Part shown: one piece after another, positions 9,292-17,507 of the stretch
How positions within the stretch are numbered: the first letter of the stretch is position 1
Layout: the number at the start of each line of letters is the position of its first letter
The notes under the pieces: generated by a model
The model's database searches: none
Told to the model about the DNA's origin: nothing
What the model saw: only the letters and a program-made list of their open reading frames with translations
NCBI RefSeq assembly: GCF_000876015.1
Contig: NZ_BBQM01000028.1
Coordinates: 1 to 64,000 of the forward strand
From: Cupriavidus basilensis
GTDB lineage: Bacteria > Pseudomonadota > Gammaproteobacteria > Burkholderiales > Burkholderiaceae
Direction: 5' to 3'
Length of the DNA stretch: 64,000 nucleotides
Made by a program: the position numbers and the translations under genes

Positions 9292-9304
9292 GGGGGATGA
9301 AGCA

Positions 9305-10144
9305 ATGAAGCGGATCTGGAAACGTTCCGAGAACAGCCGGCTGGCCGTTCTCACCATCGTGGTGCTGCTGCTGGCGTGGGAAGGCGCGGTGCGCGCGTTC
9401 GGCGTGCGCGAGTTCCTGCTGCCGCCGCCGAGCAAGATCTTCGCGCAGTTCCTGTCGCAGCCGGGCTTCCTGCTGATGCAGAGCCTGGACACCTTGCTGA
9501 CCACGCTGGCGGGCTTTGCCATCGCCGTGCTGCTGGGCGTGGGCGCGGCCATCGGCATCGTCTACTCGCGCTTCCTGGAGCGCACGCTGTATTCGCTGAT
9601 GGTGGCGCTCAACGCCGTGCCCAAGGTCGCGCTGGCGCCGCTGTTCGTGATCTGGCTCGGCACCGGCTCCGCGCCCAAGATCGCCATCGCCATGCTGATC
9701 GCGATCTTCCCGATCCTGATCGACACCGTGCTCGGCCTCAAGTCCATCGACCCCGAGATGCTCAACATGGCGCGCGCCAACCAGGCCTCGCGCGGCAAGG
9801 TGCTGTGGAAGATCCGCTTTCCCAACGCGCTGCCGGGCATCTTTGCCGGCATGAAGGTGGGCGTGTCGTTCGCGCTGGTGGGCACCATCGTCGGCGAGTT
9901 CGTGGCTGGCGAGACCGGCCTCGGCCACGTGATCCTGGTGGCGCAGGGCAGCTTCGACACGCCGACCGTGTTCGTCGCGCTGGCGCTGCTGTGCGCGCTC
10001 GGCGTGATCCTGTTCAAGGCGCTCGAGTGGGCGGAGGAAAAGCTGCTGCCGTGGCATGCCTCGCAGCGCGGCAGGCCGGTGGAAGGCAACGCACCGGCCG
10101 CCGGCGCGGAGCGCGTGCCGCAACTGGCGCAAGCCAGGCGCTAG
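9305..10144 (+). CDS. NitT/TauT-type ABC transporter permease
   Basis: A 279-aa inner-membrane protein with about six hydrophobic segments and the binding-protein-dependent permease loop near residues 150-175 (EMLNMARANQASRGKVLWKIR, reaching FPNALPGIFAG). The ATG opening MKRIWKRSEN was chosen, 13 bp after the ATPase stop; a longer upstream start would overlap the ATPase. It is the last gene of the hyuAB-transporter group and is convergent with a LysR gene 24 bp away. Confidence 0.92.
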   Translation: MKRIWKRSENSRLAVLTIVVLLLAWEGAVRAFGVREFLLPPPSKIFAQFLSQPGFLLMQSLDTLLTTLAGFAIAVLLGVGAAIGIVYSRFLERTLYSLMVALNAVPKVALAPLFVIWLGTGSAPKIAIAMLIAIFPILIDTVLGLKSIDPEMLNMARANQASRGKVLWKIRFPNALPGIFAGMKVGVSFALVGTIVGEFVAGETGLGHVILVAQGSFDTPTVFVALALLCALGVILFKALEWAEEKLLPWHASQRGRPVEGNAPAAGAERVPQLAQARR

Positions 10145-10168
10145 CGCCGGGAACGGGGCCGCCCGCGC

Positions 10169-11095
10169 TCACTGCGCCGCGGGCGCGCCGGCGGTGCCGG
10201 CCGCGATCAGCGCCGGCACCACGTCGTGCAGCCGCGCGAGCACGTAGCGCGACGCGCGCGACAGCGGGTGGTGCCGCGTGATGCCGATCGAGATCGTGCG
10301 TGGTATTTCCGGCTTGCGGATCTCCAGCGCGCCGAGCTGCCCCGCGCGGATCTCGTCGTCCACGCCGAGCAGCGGCAGGATGGTCATGGCGTGCCCGCCC
10401 ATGACCACCTGTTTCATGGTCGCCAGCGACTCGACCTCCAGCACCACGTTCAGCGCGATGCCCTGCTGGCGCGCGTGCTGGTCGAGGATCGAGCGCAGGC
10501 CGTTGGGCGCGGGCGGCAGCACCAGCGGCAGCCCCGCCAGCTCGCGCAGCGCGATCTCGCGCCGCCGCGCCAGCGCATGCGTGCCGGCGCAGACCAGGTA
10601 GGTGGCGACCTGCCCGACGATGTCCTCGTCCTGGCGCGGGCCGTGCCCGTAGCGGTTGACCACCGCCATGTCGAGCCGCCCCGAGGCGAGCTGCTCGTCG
10701 AGCTGGCCGCTGAATCCCTCCGAGATGTGAAGCAGCACGCCGGGCGCCTTCGCCTGCGTGTCCTCGAACAGCCGCGTCACCACGCGGCGCGCCATCGACG
10801 GCAGCACGCCCACGCGCACCACGCCCGAGGGCACCCCCGCCGCGTCCTTCACCTCGTCCTGCAGCCGCGCCGACTGCGCCAGCAGCAACTGCACCTGCGG
10901 AAAGATGCGCCGGCCGAATTCCGACAGCACCACGCCCCGGCCCGTGCGCTCGAACAGCCGGTCGCCCCACTGCGCTTCCAGCTGGCCGATGCTGCGGCTG
11001 ACCAGCGACTGGGCCACGCCGGTGGCCCGGGCGGCGCGCGACAGCGAGCCGAGCTCGGCCACCAGCACCAGCGTTTCGAGTTGCTTGATGTTCAT
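10169..11095 (-). CDS. LysR family transcriptional regulator
   Basis: A 308-aa regulator. Residues 1-60 form the winged helix-turn-helix (MNIKQLETLVLVAELGSLSR, then ARATGVAQSLVSRSIGQLE), followed by the periplasmic-binding-protein-like effector domain. The start is the ATG before NIKQLET, the family's usual position; upstream in-frame starts would add about 40 atypical residues. It is divergent from the Bug / acyl-CoA synthetase operon, so it is the likely regulator of that operon rather than of the convergent transporter. Confidence 0.9.
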   Translation of the reverse strand: MNIKQLETLVLVAELGSLSRAARATGVAQSLVSRSIGQLEAQWGDRLFERTGRGVVLSEFGRRIFPQVQLLLAQSARLQDEVKDAAGVPSGVVRVGVLPSMARRVVTRLFEDTQAKAPGVLLHISEGFSGQLDEQLASGRLDMAVVNRYGHGPRQDEDIVGQVATYLVCAGTHALARRREIALRELAGLPLVLPPAPNGLRSILDQHARQQGIALNVVLEVESLATMKQVVMGGHAMTILPLLGVDDEIRAGQLGALEIRKPEIPRTISIGITRHHPLSRASRYVLARLHDVVPALIAAGTAGAPAAQ

Positions 11096-11135
11096 GTCGT
11101 CGCGGGCGGGGACCGTCCTCACCCATGCAAATAGT

Positions 11136-11152
11136 GGATAACAGGTATATCC
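11136..11152. promoter_or_regulatory. Possible LysR-regulated site, AT-rich divergent region
   Basis: GGATA-N7-TATCC forms a 5-bp dyad inside an AT-rich stretch (about 11122-11170) between the LysR start and the Bug operon. Location fits a LysR target, but the dyad is weak and no promoter is clear. Confidence 0.3.
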
Positions 11153-11252
11153 GATTCTACGCTTATGCATTTCCTCGGCGGTCTCTACACTGCCGTCATG
11201 CCTGGCCATGCAGCACACCGAGCCGGCGCCAAGACAACGATGGAGACAATTC

Positions 11253-12236
11253 GTGAGACCTTCCGCTTCCTTCCTGCGCTGGATCGCGCCCGCCGTTCTG
11301 GCGCTCGCCGGCCTCGCCAGCCCCGGCCTTGCCGCGGCCTATCCCGACAAGCCGCTGCGGCTCGTGGTGCCCTTCCCGGCGGGCGGGCCGACCGACGCGA
11401 TGGCCCGCCTGATCGGCCAGCACCTGTCGCAGCAGTTGGGCCAGCCGGTGGTGATCGACAACCGCGGCGGCGCCGGCGGCACCATTGCCACCGAAGCCGT
11501 CGCCGCGGCCGCGCCGGACGGCTATACGCTGTTCTTCTCGACCACCGGGACGATGGCGATCAACCCCTCGCTGTACAGGACGCTCAAGATCGACCCGGTC
11601 AAGGCCTTCGACGCGGTCGGCTCGGTGGCCTCCACGGTCAACGTGCTGGTGGTGCCGCCCGCGTCCGCCGTGGCCAGCGTCAAGGACCTGATCGCGCTGG
11701 CGCGCCGGAAACCGGGCACGCTCACGTTCGGCTCGGCCGGCAATGGCAGCTCCAACCACCTGTCCGGCGAGCTGTTCAAGTCGATGGCCGCCATCGACAT
11801 CGTGCACGTGCCCTACAAGGGATCCGCCGCCGCCTTCACCGACCTGCTGGGCGGGCGCATCTCGATGATGTTCGACACCGTCTCCAGCCAGGCGCAGTAC
11901 ATCGGCGCCGGCAAGGTCCGCGCGCTGGCCGTGACCGGCCCGGCACGCTCGGAGGCGCTGCCCAAGGTGCCCACGGTGGCCGAGTCGGGCCTGCCCGGCT
12001 TCGACGTGACGATCTGGTTCGGGCTGTCCGCGCCGAAGGGCACGCCGGGCGCCGTGGTCGCGCGCCTGAACGGCGAGCTGCAGAAGGTGCTGGGCATGCC
12101 GGACGTCAAGGCGCAACTGGCCACGCTCGGCGCCAGGCCGATGCCCGGCACCCCGCAGGACTTCGCGCAGATGATCCAGCACGACGCGGGCAAGTGGTCG
12201 GCCGTGGTCAAGGCCTCCGGCGCCAGCCTCGACTGA
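11253..12236 (+). CDS. Bug/TctC-type tripartite tricarboxylate transporter binding protein
   Basis: A periplasmic solute-binding protein of the Bug family, predicted 327 aa. A signal peptide ends near GLAAA, and the mature part starts AYPDKPLRLVVPFPAGGPTD, the family hallmark. DNRGGAGGTIATE and HVPYKGSAA are also typical. The GTG start was chosen because GGAGAC lies 6 bp upstream and the resulting length is normal; an ATG 15 codons earlier has no ribosome-binding site. No TctA or TctB membrane gene is nearby, so it must share membrane subunits encoded elsewhere or act as a sensor. It heads an operon for CoA-dependent carboxylate breakdown. Confidence 0.88.
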   Translation: MRPSASFLRWIAPAVLALAGLASPGLAAAYPDKPLRLVVPFPAGGPTDAMARLIGQHLSQQLGQPVVIDNRGGAGGTIATEAVAAAAPDGYTLFFSTTGTMAINPSLYRTLKIDPVKAFDAVGSVASTVNVLVVPPASAVASVKDLIALARRKPGTLTFGSAGNGSSNHLSGELFKSMAAIDIVHVPYKGSAAAFTDLLGGRISMMFDTVSSQAQYIGAGKVRALAVTGPARSEALPKVPTVAESGLPGFDVTIWFGLSAPKGTPGAVVARLNGELQKVLGMPDVKAQLATLGARPMPGTPQDFAQMIQHDAGKWSAVVKASGASLD

Positions 12237-12242
12237 AGGCGC

Positions 12243-14369
12243 ATGGCCATGCATTCCCCTGCCGATCCCCCGTACAGCACGCACGCAAGCACACCGATGA
12301 GTCCGCATTTCGACGCCCTGTTCAGCCCCCGCTCCGTCGCCGTCATCGGCGCCTCCGACAACCCCAACAAGGTCGGCGGCAGGCCGATCCACTACCTGAA
12401 CCGCTTCGGTTTCGCCGGCAAGGTCTACCCGGTCAATCCCGGCCGCGCCGAGATCCAGGGCCACCGCGCCTATGCCAGCGTCGCCGAGATCGGCGCGGTG
12501 CCGGACGCGGTGGTGATCGCGGTGGCGGGCGACGCCACGCTGGCGCAGGTGCGCCAGTGCAGCGCGCTCGGCGTCAAGGCCGCCGTGGTGATGGCCTCGG
12601 GCTTCGGCGAGACCGGCGCGGCCGGCCGCGAGCGGCAGGCCGCGCTGGTGGCCGCGGCCAACGCCGGCGGCATGCGCCTGGTCGGGCCCAATGCGCAGGG
12701 CACCGCCAACTTCGCCAGCGGCGCGGTGCTCAATTTCAGCACCATGTTCATGGAAGTGGCGCCCGCCGACGGTCCCATCGCCATCATCAGCCAGAGCGGC
12801 GCGGCCAGCGTGATGCCGTATGCGCTGCTGCGCCAGGCCGGGTTCGGCGTGCGCTACCTGGTGGCCACCGGCAACGACGCCGACCTCGATGCCTGCGCGA
12901 TGGCCGAGGCGGTGGCGGCCGATCCGGCCATCCGCGTGATCCTGGTCTACCTGGAGACGCTGTCCGACCCCGAGCGTCTCGCCGCCGCGGCGGCCGTGGC
13001 GCGCGCGCGCGGCGCGCACGTGGTGGCGCTCAAGAGCGGCAGCAGCCGGCGCGGCGCGGTGGCCGCGGCGTCGCACACGGGCGCGCTGGTCGGCAACGAC
13101 GCCGCCATCGATGCGTTCCTCGCGCGCCACGGCATCTGGCGCGCGCGCGACATGAACGAGTTCATCCGCGCCACGCCGCTGTACCTGCAAGGCCACGATC
13201 CCGCGGCCGGCCGCACGGTGGTGATGAGCCACAGCGGCGCGGTGGGCGTGATGGCCGCCGACCTGGCCGAGCGCGCAGCGCTGCCGCTGGCGGAGCTGGC
13301 CCCGGCCACCCGGGCCGGGCTGGCCGCGATCCTGCCGGAGTTCGGCAGCGTCAACAACCCGCTCGACATGACCGCCGCGCTGCTCGGCAAGGGCGACATG
13401 TTCCCGCGCGTGCTGGACGTGCTGGGCGGCGACCCGCAGGCCGACATGGTCATGATCGGCATCCCGGTGGCCGGGCCGGGCTACGACGTGCCGGCGCTGG
13501 CGCGCGACGCCGCCGCTTTTCTCGCGGAGCATGCCAAGCCGCTCGTCGTCAGCGCGCCGCAGCAGGATGTGCGCGCGGCCTTCGCCGCGCACGGCATTCC
13601 CGCCTTCACCACCGAGGCCGACGCCATCGGCGCGCTCGCCCAGTACGCCGCGCACCGCCAACTCGGCGGCGCCGGCGAGCGCCTGCTGCCCGCCGCGCGG
13701 ACGTGGGACGGCAGCGGCCTGCTCGACGAGCACGCCAGCCTCGCCCTGCTGGCCGGCCACGGCGTGCCGGTGGTCGCGCACCGGCAATGCGCCAGCGCCG
13801 ACGAGGCGGTGGCGGCGTTCGCGGCGCTGGGCGGCGGCACGGTGGCGGTCAAGGGCTGCGCGGCCGGCGTGCCGCACAAGAGCGAGCACGGCCTGGTGCG
13901 GCTGCGCCTGGCCGATGCCGCGGGCGTGCGCGCGGCGGCCGGGGCCTGCCTTGGCAAGCTGGCCGAACTCGGCGAGGCCGCGCCGCGCGTGGTGGTGGCG
14001 CGGATGGTCAAGGGCACGCACGAATTCGCGCTCGGCGTGACCGTGGACGCCGCGCTCGGCCCGCTGGTCATGATCGGCGAGGGCGGCACGCTGCTGGAGT
14101 TGCGCCAGGACATCGTCACGCTGCTGGCGCCGTTCAGCGCGGACGAGGCGCGCGCGGCCTGCCGGCGCCTGCGTGTCGCGCCGCTGTTCGACGGCTATCG
14201 CGACGTGCCGGCCCTCGATCTCGACGCGCTCGCCGCGGCGGCCGTGGCGCTCGGCGATTTCGCGCTGGCCTATCGCACCTCGCTCAGGGCGGTGGACATC
14301 AATCCGCTGATGGTGATGCCGGCCGGGCAGGGCGTGGTGGCGGTCGACGCGGTGGTGGAAATGCGCTGA
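12243..14369 (+). CDS. NDP-forming acyl-CoA synthetase (acetate-CoA ligase, ADP-forming superfamily)
   Basis: A 708-aa single-chain enzyme activating a carboxylate to its CoA thioester through a phosphohistidine intermediate. Order: CoA-binding domain (SVAVIGASDNPNKVGG, residues 30-45), succinyl-CoA-ligase-like domain with the likely phosphohistidine in ASHTGALVGND near residue 280, a flavodoxin-like region, and a C-terminal ATP-grasp domain (GGTVAVKG, then MIGEGGTLLEL). Start at 12243, six bases after the Bug gene with GAAGG upstream; an ATG at 12297 is possible. The Sphingobium feruloyl-CoA synthetase FerA belongs to this superfamily, and the following hydratase and aldehyde dehydrogenase suggest a similar role, as inference. 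Confidence 0.85.
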   Translation: MAMHSPADPPYSTHASTPMSPHFDALFSPRSVAVIGASDNPNKVGGRPIHYLNRFGFAGKVYPVNPGRAEIQGHRAYASVAEIGAVPDAVVIAVAGDATLAQVRQCSALGVKAAVVMASGFGETGAAGRERQAALVAAANAGGMRLVGPNAQGTANFASGAVLNFSTMFMEVAPADGPIAIISQSGAASVMPYALLRQAGFGVRYLVATGNDADLDACAMAEAVAADPAIRVILVYLETLSDPERLAAAAAVARARGAHVVALKSGSSRRGAVAAASHTGALVGNDAAIDAFLARHGIWRARDMNEFIRATPLYLQGHDPAAGRTVVMSHSGAVGVMAADLAERAALPLAELAPATRAGLAAILPEFGSVNNPLDMTAALLGKGDMFPRVLDVLGGDPQADMVMIGIPVAGPGYDVPALARDAAAFLAEHAKPLVVSAPQQDVRAAFAAHGIPAFTTEADAIGALAQYAAHRQLGGAGERLLPAARTWDGSGLLDEHASLALLAGHGVPVVAHRQCASADEAVAAFAALGGGTVAVKGCAAGVPHKSEHGLVRLRLADAAGVRAAAGACLGKLAELGEAAPRVVVARMVKGTHEFALGVTVDAALGPLVMIGEGGTLLELRQDIVTLLAPFSADEARAACRRLRVAPLFDGYRDVPALDLDALAAAAVALGDFALAYRTSLRAVDINPLMVMPAGQGVVAVDAVVEMR

Positions 14370-14412
14370 GGCGCCGCCGCGGTCATCCCAAGACAACCAA
14401 CGGAACACACAC

Positions 14413-15198
14413 ATGCCTGTACAGGAAAACGAAGTCGCGGTCGCGCTGGACGGCGGCGTCGCGGTGGTCACGCTGAACCGCCCCGGCCGCATGAACGCGG
14501 TCAACGATGCGCTGCGCGCGCAACTGATCGCCAGCCTCGACGAGCTCAACCGCGCGCCGGCGGTGCGCGCCGTGGTGCTGGCCGGCGCCGGCGCCCGCGC
14601 GTTCTGCTCGGGACAGGACCTCGACGAGGCGGCGGCGGTCACGTGGCAGCAGATCGTGCCGTGGCTCAACCGGCAGCGCGCCATGTACCAGGCCGTGCGC
14701 GATCTCGACAAGCCGTGCGTGGCCGCCGTGCACGGCGTGGCCGCCGGCGCCGGCTTCCAGGTGGCGCTGTGCGCCGACTGGCGCATCGCCACGCCGGACA
14801 GCCGCTGGGGCCAGCCCGAAGTCAAGGCCGGCCTGGCCAGCATCGTGGGGTCTTACCTGATGACGCTGCACGTGGGCCACACCCACAACGCGCAGATGTC
14901 GCTGTCGGGCGACCTCGTGAGCGGGCAGCGCGCTTATGAGATCGGGCTGGTGACGGAACTCGCCGCGGCGGACGCGCTGATGGATGCCGCGCTGGCGCGT
15001 GCGCGCGTTTTGGCCGCGCTGCCGCCGACGGCGGTGCGGCTGTCCAAGCAGCGCCTGCGCGCGCTGAGCCAGCCCGGCTTCGACGAGGCCTGCGTGGCGG
15101 GGATCCGCGCGCAGCTCGAGTGCTATGCCGACGGCGAGCCCCAGCGCGTGATGGCGGCCTTCCTGGAAAAACGCAAGAGCAAGGAGCAAGGACAGTGA
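14413..15198 (+). CDS. Enoyl-CoA hydratase/isomerase family protein
   Basis: A 261-aa crotonase-fold enzyme acting on a CoA thioester. Oxyanion-hole motifs are present (FCSGQDL near residue 65 and VHGVAAGAGFQVAL near residue 110). Against classical enoyl-CoA hydratase the first catalytic glutamate is kept (GQPEVKAG), but the second aligns to glutamine (NAQMSLSGD), so standard hydration may not be its reaction. A lyase, hydrolase or isomerase role is possible. Its TGA overlaps the GTG start of the aldehyde dehydrogenase, so the aldehyde may come from this enzyme's product, as in hydroxycinnamoyl-CoA hydratase-lyase pathways. Confidence 0.85.
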   Translation: MPVQENEVAVALDGGVAVVTLNRPGRMNAVNDALRAQLIASLDELNRAPAVRAVVLAGAGARAFCSGQDLDEAAAVTWQQIVPWLNRQRAMYQAVRDLDKPCVAAVHGVAAGAGFQVALCADWRIATPDSRWGQPEVKAGLASIVGSYLMTLHVGHTHNAQMSLSGDLVSGQRAYEIGLVTELAAADALMDAALARARVLAALPPTAVRLSKQRLRALSQPGFDEACVAGIRAQLECYADGEPQRVMAAFLEKRKSKEQGQ

Positions 15199-16655
15199 CA
15201 GATGCAACGACCACGGTAACGCTCGCGGCCACGGCCGGGATGCGGATCGACCACCACTACATTGGCGGCGCGCGCGTACCCGCCACGCCGGCCGGCGAGG
15301 TCCATGTCGGCGACGCCGCCACCGGCGCGCCGCTGGCCACCGTGACGCTCGGCGGCGCGGCCGACGCGGACGCCGCCGTGCGCGCCGCGCGGCTGGCGCT
15401 GCCGGCGTGGCGCGCGCTCGGTGCGCGCGGCCGGGCGCCGTTCCTGCTGGCCATCGCCGATGCGCTGGAGGCCGTGTCCGGCGAACTGGCGCGCGAGATC
15501 TCGCGCGAAGTCGGCATGCCGCTCAAGCTGGCCCGGCGCATCCAGGTCGATGCGCCGGTGGCCGCGTGGCGCGCCACCGCGGCGCTGGCGGACAGCTTCG
15601 GCTTCGAGCGCACCGTCGGCAATTCGCGCATCGTGCTCGAGCCGGCCGGCGTGGTGGCGGCCATCACGCCGTGGAACTATCCGCTGCACCAGATCACGGC
15701 CAAGCTCGCGCCGGCCCTGCTGGCCGGCTGCACGGTGGTGCTCAAGCCTTCGGAGCTGGCCCCGGCCACCACCGCGCGCCTGATCGCGGCCGCCGAGCGC
15801 GCGGGCCTGCCGGACGGCGTGCTCAACGTAGTGCTCGGCGCCGCCGCCGTGGGCGAGGCACTGGTGGCGCATGCCGGCGTCGCCATGCTGTCCTTTACCG
15901 GCTCTACCGCGGTCGGCCGCCGGATCGCCGCCATCGCCGCCGGCGACATGAAGCGGCTGTCGATGGAGCTCGGCGGCAAGTCGGCCGCCGTGGTGCTGCC
16001 CGGCGCGGACCTCGCGCGCGCGGTCAAGGCCACGCTGGCCTCGTGCATGCTCAACAGCGGCCAGACCTGCAGCGCCACCACGCGCCTGCTGGTGCCGCGC
16101 GCCGACTACGCCCAATGCCGCGCGCTGCTGCGCGAGGGCGCGGCGGCGCTGACGCTGGGCGATCCCGCCGACCCCGCCACGCGCGTGGGGCCGCTGCTCT
16201 CGGCCGCGCAGAAGGCGCGCGTGCTGGATTTCATCCGCGAGGCCGAGCAGGCCGGCTGCGACCTGGTGGCCGGCGGCAGCGCGGCCGCGGTGCCGGGCAG
16301 CGGGCATTTCGTCGCGCCCACGGTGTTCGGCGAGGTGCGGCCCGACAGCCGCCTGGCCAACGAGGAAGTGTTCGGGCCGGTGCTGGCGGTGCTCTGCCAC
16401 GACTCGCAGGACGGCGCCATCGCGCTGGCCAACGCCACGCCCTACGGCCTCGCCGCCACGGTGTGGGCCGCCACGCCGGAGCAGGGCGAGGCGGTCGCGC
16501 GCGAGCTGCGCGCCGGGCAGGTCGACGTCAACGGCGGCCGCTTCAACGCGCTGGCGCCGTTCGGCGGCTTCGGCATGTCGGGCGTCGGCCGCGAAGGCGG
16601 CGCCTTCGGGCTGGAGGAATTTCTCGAGCCCAGATCCATCCAGCTACCCACTTGA
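15195..16655 (+). CDS. Aldehyde dehydrogenase family protein
   Basis: A 486-aa NAD(P)+-dependent aldehyde dehydrogenase. The catalytic cysteine is in NSGQTCSATTR near residue 287, the general-base glutamate in SMELGGKS near residue 255, and the NAD-site motif TPWNYPLHQ near residue 156. The GTG start overlaps the preceding hydratase stop (GTGA), with AAGGAGCAAGGA upstream; an earlier ATG would lie deep in the hydratase gene. Translational coupling and position suggest it oxidises the aldehyde released from a CoA-linked side chain to an acid. Substrate is inferred only from context. Confidence 0.9.
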   Translation: MTDATTTVTLAATAGMRIDHHYIGGARVPATPAGEVHVGDAATGAPLATVTLGGAADADAAVRAARLALPAWRALGARGRAPFLLAIADALEAVSGELAREISREVGMPLKLARRIQVDAPVAAWRATAALADSFGFERTVGNSRIVLEPAGVVAAITPWNYPLHQITAKLAPALLAGCTVVLKPSELAPATTARLIAAAERAGLPDGVLNVVLGAAAVGEALVAHAGVAMLSFTGSTAVGRRIAAIAAGDMKRLSMELGGKSAAVVLPGADLARAVKATLASCMLNSGQTCSATTRLLVPRADYAQCRALLREGAAALTLGDPADPATRVGPLLSAAQKARVLDFIREAEQAGCDLVAGGSAAAVPGSGHFVAPTVFGEVRPDSRLANEEVFGPVLAVLCHDSQDGAIALANATPYGLAATVWAATPEQGEAVARELRAGQVDVNGGRFNALAPFGGFGMSGVGREGGAFGLEEFLEPRSIQLPT

Positions 16656-16669
16656 ACCGGGACCGACCC

Positions 16670-17488
16670 ATGTACAACGAAATCCAGCTTTCCCGCGCCG
16701 GCACCGACGGCCGCATCGCCGTCGTCACCCTCAACCGGCCCGACAAGCTCAACGCGCTGACCAGGGTCATGGAAGCCGAGCTGCGCGAGGTCATGGAGCA
16801 AGCCGACCGCGACGCCGCCGTGCGCGTGGTGGTGCTCACCGGCGCCGGCCGCGGCTTCTGCGCTGGCATGGACATCGACGAGCTCGAGATCCTGCCGCCG
16901 GGCGACATCCGCGCCGCGCAGTGGATGCGTCCGTTCGACATGAACCGGCGCCCCGACTACCAGACCCGCTACGGCTACTTCCCCGCCATGCGCAAGCCCG
17001 TCATCGCCGCCGTCAACGGCGCGGCGGCCGGGCTCGGGCTGGTGTTCGCGCTGTACAGCGACATCCGCTTCGCCAGCGACAAGGCCGCCTTCAGCACCGC
17101 GTTCGCCAAGCGTGGCCTGATCGCCGAGCACGGCATCGCCTGGATGCTGCCGCGCGTGGTCGGACCCGGCCACGCGGCCGACCTGCTCTATTCGGCGCGC
17201 AAGGTCTCGGCCCAGGAAGCGCTGCGGATGGGGCTGGTGAACCGGCTCTACGAGGCCGACAGCCTGCTGCCCGAGACGCTGCGCTACGCCGAGGATCTCG
17301 CGCAGAACGTCTCGCCGCGCTCGCTCGGCGTGATGAAGCGGCAACTGGGCGAGGTGCCGTTCCAAAGCCTGGCCGAAGCCACGCGCGACGCCAACGAGGC
17401 GATGTTCGCGAGCATCCAGAGCGCCGACTTCAAGGAAGGCGTGGCGCACTTCATCGAGCGCCGCCCGGCGCGCTTCACCGGCGAGTGA
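16670..17488 (+). CDS. Enoyl-CoA hydratase/isomerase family protein
   Basis: A 272-aa second crotonase in the operon, 14 bp after the aldehyde dehydrogenase. Oxyanion motifs are FCAGMDIDEL near residue 64 and VNGAAAGLGLVFAL near residue 112. The classical hydratase catalytic glutamates are replaced (Phe at the first, Asp at the second), while a glutamate appears in RGLIAEHG, the arrangement seen in the crotonase subgroup with a GLVPEAG-type motif. It may act on a different intermediate from the first crotonase, for example as isomerase or second hydratase. Its end is only 19 bp from the convergent Ada-like gene. Confidence 0.85.
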   Translation: MYNEIQLSRAGTDGRIAVVTLNRPDKLNALTRVMEAELREVMEQADRDAAVRVVVLTGAGRGFCAGMDIDELEILPPGDIRAAQWMRPFDMNRRPDYQTRYGYFPAMRKPVIAAVNGAAAGLGLVFALYSDIRFASDKAAFSTAFAKRGLIAEHGIAWMLPRVVGPGHAADLLYSARKVSAQEALRMGLVNRLYEADSLLPETLRYAEDLAQNVSPRSLGVMKRQLGEVPFQSLAEATRDANEAMFASIQSADFKEGVAHFIERRPARFTGE

Positions 17489-17507
17489 GCGAGAGCGCGG
17501 CGGCCCG

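Noticed and set aside
10137..10148. GGCGCTAGCGCC palindrome at the end of the ABC permease gene as terminator
   Set aside because: No loop and no T tract; it includes the stop codon and a 12-bp GC palindrome is not rare here.
11196..14843. 1215-codon minus-strand open frame opposite the Bug, acyl-CoA synthetase and crotonase genes
   Set aside because: His/Arg/Gly-rich low-complexity translation, typical antisense shadow; the plus-strand genes have full catalytic motifs.
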